Below are positions 9,601 to 17,335 of a stretch of 29,370 nt of DNA, piece by piece. The stretch's first letter is position 1, and the number at the start of each line of letters is the position of its first letter. The DNA comes from Prorocentrum cordatum (taxonomy: Eukaryota > Sar > Dinophyceae > Prorocentrales > Prorocentraceae): assembly GCA_963575745.1 (NCBI GenBank), contig CAUYUJ010014177.1, positions 226,578 to 255,947 on the forward strand. Reading direction: 5' to 3'. The notes under the pieces are model-generated. The model saw nothing but the letters and a program-made list of their open reading frames with translations. It was not told where the DNA came from and did no database searches. A program made the position numbers and the translations under genes.

Positions 9601-12535
9601 CTTCTTGTTGGTGTCGCTCGGGGTCTGCTCGAAGGCGCTTGGCCCGCCGCGTGTCCTCGACGTACTGCGCCCTAGTAGTCCGGCCTGCCTGGTCGCAGTG
9701 TGCGCGCAAGGCGTCCGCCTGCTCCTGCGGAAGTGCCGCGGCGCCCGCCAGCTGGTCGAAAGGGCCCAAACCACCTTCAACGCAACGCGGGTGGTAGTAC
9801 AGCTTGTTCACTTGGCCTGGGTTGAACACGCGCAGCTCGCCCTTCTCGATGCGGTCCCCGCACCCGGCCGCCCTGCAGAGGCACGCCCGCCTTGTGCGCA
9901 GCGCGTCCACGGCCCAAGTGGTGACCAGGGCGTCCCGTCCCGACGGCGGCCTGGCTTGCGGGTGCGGGGCTGGCGGCGGCGCCGCCCCCCCGTCGAGCTC
10001 TGCGCCCGGGAAAGCTGGCCAGAAGCAAGCGGCCACAAGGAGCAGGCCGACGAGTGGACTGTCAAGGGCCCCGCTTCCCGCTGCGACTACCCCCGCGCTT
10101 CCCAGGCGGCATAACCAGGGGCGAACGTGTATGTCTTTGGCGATGGCCCCCAAGCCGGCAAGGCCGACGCCCGCGCGCCACCCTCCACACAGCGCCGCCC
10201 GCGAGGCCATCCACGGCACCGGTTTCCCAGAGACAAGTGCGATGATTTGTATTGCAGGGGCCTGACTGCCGGCGGCGCCGTGGAACAGGCATCCGGCGCA
10301 TACCGGGAGCCACACGTCCGGGCCCATGGCGAAAAGAAGGCCTCGGAGCGCCACCTCGCAAGACATTCTGGTCAGGCCGAACACCGCGTCGAGGGAGGCT
10401 TCGGCCCCGGGCCCCAGTGGCGGACGCCAGTCTGGAGTGCCTGGGGCTGACGAGCTGCCGCCGGAGTGGCCCGCCTGGGCCCCCGACGCCACGGCCGCAC
10501 ACGACCGCACGTGGCGTAGGTAAAACAACTCGGCGCTGCTGGTCCGGTGGCCTCGCGGAGGCGTCTCCAGGGAGCGCGTGGCCCACAGCCTGCCGATGCG
10601 GTTGCTCCCCATCGTGACGATGTCGTGCTCGTAGTCGAGGCCGCAGGCGCTGGTCGAGCTGCTCTTCTCGGTGGTGCTGCTCCCGGGTGTGGACGTGCTG
10701 CTCACTGGTGTACTTCTGGGTCTGCGTGTGGATGTCCGCGTCTGGGTACTGCTGGTCTCGGTCGTGCTCGTCACACTCGTAGAGATGCTCTCAAGCGTAC
10801 TGCTCGCCGACGTGCTAGGCGTAGTGTTGCTGCTGGTCTCGGTCGTACTCGTCACCCTCGTGGTGCTGCTCTCGGTCGTACTGCTCGCCGACGTGCTGGG
10901 CGTAGTGGTGCTGCTGGTCTCGCTTGTGCTCGCCCCCCCCGTGGTGCTGCTTGCGGTCGTGCTGCTCGCCGACGTGTTTGGCGTGGTTGTGCTGGTCTCG
11001 GGCGTGCTCGTCACAGTCGTGGTGCTGCTTGTGGTCGTACTGTTCGCCGACGCGCTGGGTGTGGTGGTCCTGCTGGTATCGGTCGCGCTCGTCTCGAACG
11101 TGATGCTGCTGTCGGTGGTTCTGCTCGCCGACGTGCTGGGCGCAGTGATGCTGCTGATCTCGGTCATGCTCGTCACACTCGTGGAGATGTTCTCGGTCGT
11201 ACTGTTCGCCAACGTGCTAAGCGTAGTTGCGCTGCTAGTCTCGGTCGTGCTCGTCACACTCGCTTTGCTGCTCTCGGTCGTACTGCTCGCCGACGTGCTG
11301 GGCGTAGTGGCCCTGCTGGTAGGGGTCGTGCTCGCCACAGTCGTGGTGCCGCTCTCGGTCGTACGGCTCGCCGTCGCGCTGGGCGTGGTGTTGCTGCTGG
11401 TACCGGTCGTGCTCGTCACACTCGTGGTGCTGCCCTCGGTCGTACTGCTCGCCGACGTGCTGGGCGTAGTGGTAGTGCTGGTGCTGGTTGTGCTTGTCCC
11501 ATTGGTGGTACCGCTTGCGGTCGTACTGTTCGCCGACTTTCCGTGCGTGGTAGTGCTGCTGGTGCCGGTCGTGCTCGTCCCACTCGCGGCGCTGCTTTCG
11601 GTTGCACTGCTGGCCGACGTGCTGGTCGGAGTGGTGCTGCTGGTCTCGGTCGTGCTCGTCACACTCGCGGTGCTGCCCTCGGTCGTACTACTCGCCGACG
11701 CGCTGGGTGTGGCAGCGCTGCTGGTCTCGGTCGTGCTCGTCGCACTCGTGGTGTTGCTCTCGGTCGTACTGCTCGCAGACGCGCTGGGCGTAGTGGTGCT
11801 GCTGGCGCCGGTCGTGCTCGTCACCCTCGTGGTGCTGCTTTCGGATGTACTACTCGCCGATGCGCTGGGCGTAGTGGTGCTGCGGGTAGCGGTCGTGCTC
11901 GTCTCACCCGCGTTGCTGCTCTCGGTCGTACTGATCGCCGACGTGCTGGGCGTAGTGATGCTGCTGGTCTCGGACGTGCTGATCATACTCGCGGCGCTGC
12001 TCTCGGTCGTACCGCTCGCCCACGTGCTGGGCGTAGTGGTGCTGCTGGTTTCGGTCGTGCTCGCCCCACTCGTGGTGCTGCTGCTTTCGGTTATACTGCT
12101 CGCCGACGTGCTTGACGTATTGGTGCTGCAAGTACCTCCCCGTCCTCCTCCCACCTCCTCCCTCCCCGTCCTCCTCGTGCCGCCTCCTCCTCCTCCTCCT
12201 CCTTCTCCCTCCTCCTCCTGCCTCCCTTTTCCTTCCACCTTCTCCTCGCGACCCCCCGACGGCGCTGGCGGTACGCCCTCCCCTCGAGCAGCACCGCCCG
12301 CCCGGGCAGGCGGCGCAGTGAAGGAGGCCTGGGTTGGTGCTCGAGGCCTGCTGAGACGGTGGCAGCAGTCTGGGCCTCCCAGATGGGGTCGGAGTGCAGT
12401 GGGGGCGCGCATCAAGAAACCATCTGCCTTTCTAGGGGGAACAACAAGTGACATAAACATAAAAATTACCCTGTGACGTACCCAACCCATTTGTATCAAT
12501 GGAAACGAGGAGTTGGCCGAAACTTGCATGGACAA
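6659..12535 (-). CDS. Non-LTR retrotransposon polyprotein: RT with PARP-like zinc finger and restriction-like endonuclease
   Basis: This is one uninterrupted 1958-codon frame. The reverse transcriptase core is clear: motif A VLAFDCTNAYNSL (D1342), motif B SGVDQGCPLSPALF (Q1400-G1401), motif C FSYLDDIMVF (Y1436-LDD) and motif D LGLTVNPAKTQ. Upstream is a Cys/His cluster (C885/C887, C892, H915, C918, with IEKGELRV and YYHPRC) resembling a PARP-type zinc finger. Downstream are a Cys/His knuckle (C1761, C1765, C1772, H1782, C1786), RHNRLRD (R1795-H-N), E1818 and LPDGRVQEAVLDVV (P1829-D1830, D1839). These match the CCHC plus R-H-N and PD...D endonuclease of R2/NeSL/CRE-type elements, which nick target DNA for target-primed reverse transcription. 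Residues about 137-628 are Ser/Thr repeats, so the true start may be much further in. The frame looks recently intact. Confidence 0.9.
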   Translation of the reverse strand: MSMQVSANSSFPLIQMGWVRHRVIFMFMSLVVPPRKADGFLMRAPTALRPHLGGPDCCHRLSRPRAPTQASFTAPPARAGGAARGEGVPPAPSGGREEKVEGKGRQEEEGEGGGGGGGGTRRTGREEVGGGRGGTCSTNTSSTSASSITESSSTTSGASTTETSSTTTPSTWASGTTESSAASMISTSETSSITTPSTSAISTTESSNAGETSTTATRSTTTPSASASSTSESSTTRVTSTTGASSTTTPSASASSTTESNTTSATSTTETSSAATPSASASSTTEGSTASVTSTTETSSTTPTSTSASSATESSAASGTSTTGTSSTTTHGKSANSTTASGTTNGTSTTSTSTTTTPSTSASSTTEGSTTSVTSTTGTSSNTTPSATASRTTESGTTTVASTTPTSRATTPSTSASSTTESSKASVTSTTETSSATTLSTLANSTTENISTSVTSMTEISSITAPSTSASRTTDSSITFETSATDTSRTTTPSASANSTTTSSTTTVTSTPETSTTTPNTSASSTTASSTTGGASTSETSSTTTPSTSASSTTESSTTRVTSTTETSSNTTPSTSASSTLESISTSVTSTTETSSTQTRTSTRRPRSTPVSSTSTPGSSTTEKSSSTSACGLDYEHDIVTMGSNRIGRLWATRSLETPPRGHRTSSAELFYLRHVRSCAAVASGAQAGHSGGSSSAPGTPDWRPPLGPGAEASLDAVFGLTRMSCEVALRGLLFAMGPDVWLPVCAGCLFHGAAGSQAPAIQIIALVSGKPVPWMASRAALCGGWRAGVGLAGLGAIAKDIHVRPWLCRLGSAGVVAAGSGALDSPLVGLLLVAACFWPAFPGAELDGGAAPPPAPHPQARPPSGRDALVTTWAVDALRTRRACLCRAAGCGDRIEKGELRVFNPGQVNKLYYHPRCVEGGLGPFDQLAGAAALPQEQADALRAHCDQAGRTTRAQYVEDTRRAKRLRADPERHQQEAARGAPLLGADDGRPDDLPEEPGEGVQQPRNLAWWDNVEYEELRRHVATELHVPDAVGSAFAQLRGHVAQRLLQAAESGDATTLQRAEKLFTFFDRVLFFKPGKSRGGRKAGKNSGGRAAIFTRRLRLAEAGDWGALWREAHTEAGAGPARARRADSPAKVARAVEALAGEGLVSKAMTRGFRPATVATGEDVLADLQALFPAGAAPPAAADLALPGADTNDDLVTAVKRHLARSPRMSGPGPNGGRFEHWRTLLKDSEALDAVAKVTVLFLYGLLSPQAMRANLGTRLVALRKRNGGVRPIACGSVLRRLAAKAACDVFSDDIKSACGPHQYAVGKPGGCEVMHKCISALTEADPRAVVLAFDCTNAYNSLPRQHILNGLRARAPVLLKAAHSWLGGETTHLFWDNNNSAAPVRATSGVDQGCPLSPALFAITVAGALGAINVRLRQLSPQCRVFSYLDDIMVFSPPEHATAAAQLVPEELARLGLTVNPAKTQAWTADPQAPLPPGISAHRAANLQCLGNAAPWLEQQEDRVLVHAGADGAAAVSRAREFTARLQELRAAGLTAETFYTLLRTYGQGCVTHHLRANLQTGWVGELDNVLFAALEHLLQDPLNDAQRLRATLRLPDGGCAFPSASQTAPAAYAASWALCLHDVAACLGISTREELDARCPRTLTALSQAERALREAGALGDEPLNLLDYLREPHHKRQGRWGKAASEANKKRLLDTLLDEDGRLSLLSNGGTGAGSFLLPRGAGDAAQPDKHFLVNLKMRLDMPVCPEGARCQHKCKSTGQRCNELLDRKGWHARACEVGGSRTGRHNRLRDMHAKRHAELTGHAAPTEQRIPAWDRRLPDGRVQEAVLDVVTIDQNTGHHIHVDWAVTCAYSTYAPRRQARSRRCGLAAAQMVEDKRARYPPRPGLELVPMVFEAGGRPSEEAAAFVRSYGGGLGDEERSELLSSLWREISVTLHTGNAEMLLSALGQ
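10650..12125 (-). repeat. 81-bp minisatellite encoding 27-residue Ser/Thr-rich repeats
   Basis: About 18 units are present. CTGCTCGCCGACGTGCTGGG recurs every 81 bp on the plus strand (for example 10800 and 10881). In the retroelement frame the unit reads TTPSTSASSTTESSTTSVTS then TTETSST, mucin-like and free of charge except Glu. All six frames stay largely open because 81 is divisible by three; the plus strand reads as implausible Leu/Val or Arg/Ala repeats. Copy divergence is moderate, and one unit (about 11500-11600) is the most aberrant. Confidence 0.9.
12135..12245. repeat. TCC-rich pyrimidine tract
   Basis: C/T-rich on the plus strand, so GGA-rich on the coding strand of the retroelement, where it gives a Glu/Gly run just before the Ser/Thr repeats. 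Confidence 0.8.
12426..12468 (-). promoter_or_regulatory. Acceptor-like motif TTTATG-TTTATG-polypyrimidine-TAG
   Basis: Read on the minus strand, TTTTTATGTTTATGTCACTT runs into GTTGTTCCCCCTAG. It looks like a 3' splice (or spliced-leader) acceptor. Close variants occur at 15435-15470 (plus) and 21022-21052 (minus), each next to a palindromic element. If used here, the mature retroelement transcript would begin downstream of the first in-frame start. The role is inferred. Confidence 0.35.
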
Positions 12536-12748
12536 TCAACTTGATGTGTAAGCTACTTGGGACACGCGCCTATGGCATGATGCGCAGGAGAACCATACAA
12601 GGACGAGGGGCGACAGCTACAGGCTCGAAGAGGACATGGGGAGTCGGGAGCGCAGAGCAGGAGACAAACGTGCGGAAAGCCGACCTATCAGCACGGCAGC
12701 AGCAGAGGGAAGGTGACTGCAGGAGGAGAACAAGGACGAAAGCGGCGC
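12536..12748. other. Spacer without a recognised feature
   Basis: The sequence is unique-looking and of moderate GC. I see no gene, repeat or palindrome in it. Confidence 0.5.
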
Positions 12749-13160
12749 CTAATTTGAGTCTGCGGCGGGTGCCCACTGTGCTGTGCCCCTTCAGCAGCCC
12801 TCGAAAGTGGCGACAGTTTCACAGATCGCAGCCCCCCAGGGATGGCGAGGTCTAGTTTGAGTCTGCGGCGGGTACCCACTGTGCTGTGCCCCTCAGCAGC
12901 CCTCGAAAGTGGCGACCGTGTCACAGATCGCAGCCCCCCAAGGATGGCGAGGTCTAATTTGAGTCTGCGGTGGGTACCCACTGTGCTGTGCCCCTCAGCA
13001 GCCTTCAAAAGTGGCGACAGTGTCACAGATCGCAGCCCCCCAGGGATGGCGAGGTCTAATTTGAGTCTGCGGTGGGTACCCACTGTGCTGTGCCCCTCAG
13101 CAGCCCTCGAAAGTGGCGACAGTTTCACAGATCGCAGCCCCCCAGGGATGGCGAGGTCTA
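12749..13160. repeat. 102-bp tandem array, block 1 (4 copies)
   Basis: Units contain TAATTTGAGTCTGCGG, GTACCCACTGTGCTGTGCCC, CCTCGAAAGTGGCGAC and CAGATCGCAGCCCCCCA. The period is about 102 bp, so both strands stay open. Block 1 uses the variant TGTGCCCCTCAGCAGCC, like the first units of block 2. It stops at GGTCTA (13155-13160). Confidence 0.95.
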
Positions 13161-13907
13161 CTCCGGTTTCTTCGGTGTTCACTGCAGTACTGGATGGATG
13201 TCGCGCCCCCCCGCCGCCGCCATTTTGAACTGATTCTGGGCAGCGGGCCCGCCGCCAGTTTGCCCGCTGTCCCCCGCTGTGGTTTTTTCTCTCGCTATCT
13301 CTGTTGTTTTCTTGTTCGATTTGTTTGGTGCCGCCTTGCTCCGAGAGTTCCGTCCCAGGACACTGTTGAGAATTATTTTGTTTGTTTGATTTGTTTTGTT
13401 TGTTCGATTCGTTCCGTGCCGCCCTGCTCTGGGAGCTCAAACATGGAAGCAGGAGGAGACAGAAAGAGAATGAGAGAGGTAAACGGAAGGGAGGAGGAAA
13501 GCAAAGATGATGCCTTTTTGCGTGGTTTGTTGAAATTTACGCAGATACTCATTTGGTAAGCCCGGTTCGTTGTGTGGAGTTGGCGATTTCATGTATATGT
13601 TTTGTTGTTTTTGACCGTTCAAGTGAGAGTTGTTTTTTGGTTATAGGTTCCAGGAACGAGTGCCAGCAGCGATTACGTATCATTGCTATTTTCTATACTG
13701 GTTTTGAAATATGGCGCCCACCATTTTTATTTTTCACCGATTTCGAATTTTCCCGCCGCGAGTTTTTTCATGGGAGTCCCGACTGATTTGTTCGGATTGG
13801 ATCGCCCCGCCGCCGTTTTCCGCTCATGTCAGTGAGTGATGATGTATATTTGTCTTGCCGCCGATTTTTTTCTGATATGCAGTTCTTTCTTGTGGTAACG
13901 GCGTGAT
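13161..13907. mobile_element. T-rich 747-bp interrupter inside the 102-bp array
   Basis: The array unit breaks at GGTCTA (13155-13160) and resumes at GGTCTA (13908-13913). Deleting the segment plus one GGTCTA restores a perfect junction ('GATGGCGAGGTCTAATTTGA'). That is what a 6-bp target-site duplication would give. The segment is clearly T-richer than its surroundings. It has an internal duplication of about 45 bp (13302-13350 and 13388-13436, both ending GTGCCGCC(T/C)TGCTC). I see no terminal inverted repeats, poly-A tail or transposase, so the class is unknown. Confidence 0.5.
13443..13707 (+). CDS. Candidate two-exon mini-gene inside the interrupter
   Basis: ATG 13443 has a good context (AAACATGG) and opens a polar peptide beginning MEAGGDRKRMREVNGREE, followed by DDAFLRGLLKFTQILI. 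At 13556 there is a strong donor (TTTG|GTAAGC). An acceptor with a T-rich run (GTTTTTTGGTTATAG|G) lies at 13646. Removing the 91-base intron joins TG+G as Trp and continues FQERVPAAITYHCYFLYWF to TGA 13705-13707, for 57 residues in all. Without splicing the frame stops at once at TAA 13558. I recognise no family. The peptide is short and the donor/acceptor pair could be chance, so this is only a candidate. The T-rich stretch before it could hold a promoter. Confidence 0.3.
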
Positions 13908-15213
13908 GGTCTAATTTGAGTCTGCGGTGGGTACCCACTGTGCTGTGCCCCTCAGCAGCCCTCGAAAGTGGCGACAGTTTCACAGATCACAGCCCCCAGG
14001 GATGGCGAGGTCTAATTTGAGTCTGCGGTGGGTACCCATTGTGCTGTGCCCCTCAGCAGCCCTCGAAAGTGGCGACAGTTTCACAGATCGCAGCCCCCCA
14101 GGGATGGCGAGGTCTAATTTGAATCTGCGGTGTGTACCCACTGTGCTGGGCCCCCCAGCAGGCCTCGAAAGTGGCGACAGTTTCACAGATCGCAGCCCCC
14201 CAGGGATGGCGAGGTCTAATTTGAATTTGCGGTGGGTACCCACTGTGCTGGGCCCCCCAGCAGCCTCGAAACTGGCGACAGTTTCACAGATCGCAGCCCC
14301 CCAGGGATGGCGAGGTCTAATTTGAGTCTGCGGTGGGTACCCACTGTGCTGGGCCCCCCAGCAGCCTCGAAAGTGGCGACAGTTTCACAGATCGCAGCCC
14401 CCCAGGGATGGCGAGGTCCCCCCAACTGTGCTGGGCCCCCCAGCAGGCCTCGAAAGTGGCGACAGTTTCACAGATCGCAGCCCCCCAGGGATGGCGAGGT
14501 CTAATTTGAGTCTGCGGTGTGTACCCACTGTGCTGGGCCCCCCAGCAGGCCTCGAAAGTGGCGACAGTTTCACAGATCGCAGCCCCCCAGGGATGGCGAG
14601 GTCTAATTTGAGTCTGCGGTGGTACCCACTGTGCTGGGCCCCCCAGCAGGCCTCGAAAGTGGCGACAGTTTCACAGATCGCAGCCCCCCAGGGATGGCGA
14701 GGTCTAATTTGAATCTGCGGTGTGTACCCACTGTGCTGGGCCCCCCAGCAGGCCTCGAAAGTGGCGACAGTTTCACAGATCGCAGCCCCCCAGGGATGGC
14801 GAGGTCTAATTTGAATCTGCGGTGTGTACCCACTGTGCTGGGCCCCCCAGCAGGCCTCGAAAGTGGCGACAGTTTCACAGATCGCAGCCCCCCAGGGATG
14901 GCGAGGTCTAATTTGAATCTGCGGTGTGTACCCACTGTGCTGGGCCCCCCAGCAGGCCTCGAAAGTGGCGACAGTTTCACAGATCGCAGCCCCCCAGGGA
15001 TGGCGAGGTCTAATTTGAATCTGCGGTGTGTACCCACTGTGCTGGGCCCCCCAGCAGGCCTCGAAAGTGGCGACAGTTTCACAGATCGCAGCCCCCCAGG
15101 GATGGCGAGGTCTAATTTGAATCTGCGGAGGTATCTACTGTGCTGGGCCCCCCAGCAGCCCTCGAAAGTGGCGACAGTTTCACAGATCGCAGCCCCCCAG
15201 GGATGGCGAGGTC
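13908..15213. repeat. 102-bp tandem array, block 2 (about 13 copies)
   Basis: GAGGTCTAATTTGA recurs at exact 102-bp steps (for example 14701 and 14803). One unit near 14417 has lost its TAATTTGAGTCTGCGG part. The first units use TGTGCCCCTCAGCAGCC and later ones GGGCCCCCCAGCAGGCC; copies from 14700 to 15110 are nearly identical, suggesting recent amplification. The plus strand reads MARSNLNLRCVPTVLGPPAG units and the minus strand KLSPLSRPAGGPSTVGTHRR units, both because 102 is divisible by three. Confidence 0.97.
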
Positions 15214-15307
15214 AAAGGCAAGGGGGAAGAGAGGGACGGGAAGGAAGGAGACGCGCGAGCAGTGCTCTATTCAAAACGAGAACCCAACGCAGGAGGGTTG
15301 GGAACTC
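15214..15307 (+). repeat. Dispersed repeat 'TTCAAAACGAGAACCCAACG', copy 1
   Basis: GAGACGCG, TTCAAAACGAGAACCCAAC and GGTTGGGAA follow one another after a purine-rich run. The reverse complement of 24025-24110 has the same order (purine run, GAGACGCG, TTCAAAACGAGGACCCAAC, GGTTGGGAA). Confidence 0.7.
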
Positions 15308-15432
15308 AGGTCCGCGCGGATTTCTCGGATCGGCGCTGGGGCCTCCAGGCGGCGCGTCCGGTGCCGCCCCTGGCGCGCTCCGCGCGCCAGGGAGGGGGGT
15401 CCAGCGCCGATCCGAGAAATCCGCGCGGACCT
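15308..15432. mobile_element. Palindromic element, family P1 copy 1 (perfect 32-bp arms)
   Basis: Arms 15308-15339 and 15401-15432 are perfect inverted repeats (AGGTCCGCGCGGATTTCTCG...). The loop holds a second perfect hairpin: CCTGGCGCG (15369-15377), loop CTCCG, CGCGCCAGG (15383-15391). A TTTTTATGTTTATGCCACTT tail follows at 15435. A decayed copy lies inverted at 21062-21200. It resembles a non-autonomous foldback or MITE element; no clear target duplication is visible. Confidence 0.75.
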
Positions 15433-15434
15433 CC

Positions 15435-15480
15435 AAGTTTTTATGTTTATGCCACTTTTTGTTCCCCTACTTTCGTCAGG
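15435..15480 (+). promoter_or_regulatory. Acceptor-like TTTATG-TTTATG-polypyrimidine motif, copy 2
   Basis: TTTTTATGTTTATGCCACTT is followed by TTTGTTCCCCTACTTTCGTCAG. It matches the minus-strand motif at 12426-12468 and sits at the end of palindromic element P1. Confidence 0.35.
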
Positions 15481-15643
15481 GTATCCTGGGTTTCTTCGCT
15501 CCGCGCGCTGCGCGGTGGCTTCCCGCAGCCGAGGAGGGAGCGGCTGCGTTCAGGGTGTTCCAGGTTTCCCCTCAGGTGCACCTCGCGCACGGGTTCTCAG
15601 GGCTGAGTTTCTCGCGAGGGTTTCTTGCGGCCGCGCCCGCGCT

Positions 15644-15805
15644 GTAGATGGAGTCGGAGGATTGCGCCGCGGAATCAGAATTTCGCCACGCCGACGGCGG
15701 CGATGCATCGCCGACGTCGCCGATGCATTACCCACGCATCGCCGATGAATTGGCGATGCGGCGGGATCCTTCGGCCGCGTCTACTCGGACTCCATTCGGG
15801 AGGCT
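15644..15805. mobile_element. Foldback element, family P2 copy 1
   Basis: The left part (TAGATGGAGTCGGAGGATTG) and right part (reverse complement AGCCTCCCGAATGGAGTCCG then AGTAGACG) match the arms of the full copy at 28392-28641. The centre has the same CGATGCATCGCCGA-type inner repeats. The outer part of the left arm is missing. Confidence 0.7.
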
Positions 15806-16717
15806 TCTAAGCAGGCTGCTCGTGCGGTCGGCCCGAGGGATAGGATCGAGGTTGGCTCGGGGAGGGTAACCTCATGCTCTTCGCGCTTGCTGGATGCTCG
15901 TGTGCATCCTGGGGTGTTTTGGCTGGCGGAGGGCCTCGTGTTTGTTCTCCTGTCCTGGGTCCGACCGTACGAGGTGGGCGTGGCGTTGGAGTCGTCTAGG
16001 GGGGCCTGGGGGGGCCCAGCACTGGTGCCAGCGAGCAGGAGGGGGGGGGGCGAGTTTCGTGGCTCTTCGGATCCCAGGGCGGTGAACAACGGATCCGGGG
16101 CGAACAACTGCAGCAGTTGGGCCCAGTGAGGGGGCTGGGGGCTGATCTTGAGCGGATCTGGCTTCATCCCCCCCTCCTGGCCGGTCTTCTGGGGTCCCAG
16201 CCAGTGCAGACCCCCTGGCCGCCTCCAGGCGCGGCGAAGCTCTTCACCTGCGGTCAAGGCGCTGAGGTAAGGAGCAGCTCAGGATCGGCGGGGGTCGCTG
16301 TTCCTTGGGTCCTTCCATGGTGGTTCCTCAAGCGCTGCTCGTGCAGCCAGGCGCATTTGAGGACACCACGGGGCCTCGTGCCTCACTTGAGCGCTCCCTC
16401 TGGCAGCACGATGGCTCCACTCGGGCAGGAGGCGGGCTGTTCCGACCTTCGGCGCGGACCCCGCGGCCGTCGACGGCGCCTGAGAGCGCCCGCCAGCCTG
16501 GCCTCTCCCTTTGCGCGGGCGGCGGAGGCGGCGACGCGGCCTTCCCCCCTCCCTGGGGCGCGCCGACCTCGCCTGCAACCTGCAAGAGCGCGTGACCAAC
16601 CTCCAGTTGGCCAGCATCGTTTCGCCGATCCCCATCCCCACCACCCCTCCGCTTGCCTGAGAAGAGAAAACCAGCATGAAGAACGAGCACCGAAACAAAA
16701 ACGAAAGAAGGTCATAC

Positions 16718-16721
<4 letters not shown>
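15806..16721. other. Stretch with weak coding hints, no gene called
   Basis: A plus-strand frame at 15887-16129 (80 codons, VFWLAEGLVFVLLSWVRPYE) and a C-terminal-like reading at 16565-16660 (DLACNLQERVTNLQLASIVS, ending TGA) look protein-like but lack starts or acceptors. A strong donor-like GAG|GTAAGG is at 16266. These could be exons of a host gene running into the assembly gap. A G10 run lies at 16041-16050. Nothing is recognised. Confidence 0.3.
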
Positions 16722-16748
<27 letters not shown>

Positions 16749-16770
16749 GGAGGAGGAGGAGGAGGAGGAG
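16722..16770. repeat. (GGA)n microsatellite at the gap edge
   Basis: GGA triplets run up to the first N, so the gap was probably caused by this repeat. Confidence 0.95.
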
Positions 16771-16870
16771 NNNNNNNNNNNNNNNNNNNNNNNNNNNNNN
16801 NNNNNNNNNNNNNNNNNNNNNNNNNNNNNNNNNNNNNNNNNNNNNNNNNNNNNNNNNNNNNNNNNNNNNN
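16771..16870. other. Assembly gap of 100 N
   Basis: Exactly 100 N, which usually means a gap of unknown size. Continuity of anything across it, including any frame, is unproven. Confidence 0.99.
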
Positions 16871-16921
16871 GGGCCCCGGGACGTAATAAAATAAGAAGAG
16901 GCGCCATGAAATCTGGGGAAA

Positions 16922-16943
16922 TATCATGGCCCACGCCATGATA
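16922..16943. other. Perfect 9-bp hairpin
   Basis: TATCATGGC, loop CCAC, GCCATGATA, followed by a C10 run that could extend the stem with the GGGG at 16916-16919. It is free-standing next to the gap with no obvious gene to terminate. Confidence 0.6.
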
Positions 16944-17335
16944 CCCCCCCCCCTAGTCATCCCCCCCCTCTTTGCCGCCCCTGAAAAGCGCGTCCGAGCG
17001 ATGCCCAGAGCCTAGCTTCGGGCCGGAGTGGAGCACGCCGGGTGCTGCACCACCGTCGCCGTCCGGGGGGGGGGGGGGCATGGGGGCGGGGTCGCCCTGG
17101 AGCGATGGTGCATCTGGGGGGGGGGGTTGGGCGACTGTGTCGATCCTCCTCCTCCTCCTTCCTCCTCCTCCTCCTCCTCCTCCTCCTCCTCCTACTCCTC
17201 CTCCTCTTCCATCTCCTCCCATTCTCCTTCCTCAGCACTCTGCTCCTCCATCCACCCCCCCTCCTCCTCATTCTCTTCATTCCTCCTCCTCCTCCTCCTC
17301 CTCCTCCTCCTCCTCCTCCTCCTCCTCCTCCTCCT
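16944..17335. repeat. C/G homopolymers and (TCC)n tracts
   Basis: C runs at 16944-16953 and 16961-16968, G14 at 17065-17078 and G11 at 17116-17126 are followed by (TCC)n at 17146-17192 and 17281-17335. The G runs could form G-quadruplexes. The pyrimidine tracts are polypurine on the sense strand of the retroelement that ends at 17461. Confidence 0.85.

Noticed and set aside
10547-12115. 522-codon plus-strand frame with Gly/Arg/Ala repeats
   Set aside because: Same array in another frame; no domain and extreme composition.
10671-12476. 601-codon plus-strand frame with strongly hydrophobic Leu/Val repeats, resembling a multi-pass membrane protein
   Set aside because: It is the antisense of the 81-bp Ser/Thr minisatellite; the triplet period keeps it open, and the sense frame continues into RT.
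6659-12535. LTR retrotransposon
   Set aside because: No long terminal repeats, protease or integrase; motif order fits non-LTR elements.
13209-13222. Spliced-leader relic (GCCATTTTG)
   Set aside because: Only nine bases match the dinoflagellate leader, and the rest of the leader is absent.
16261-16275. Strong splice donor GAG|GTAAGG
   Set aside because: No convincing upstream exon or matching acceptor before the gap, so not called as a gene boundary.
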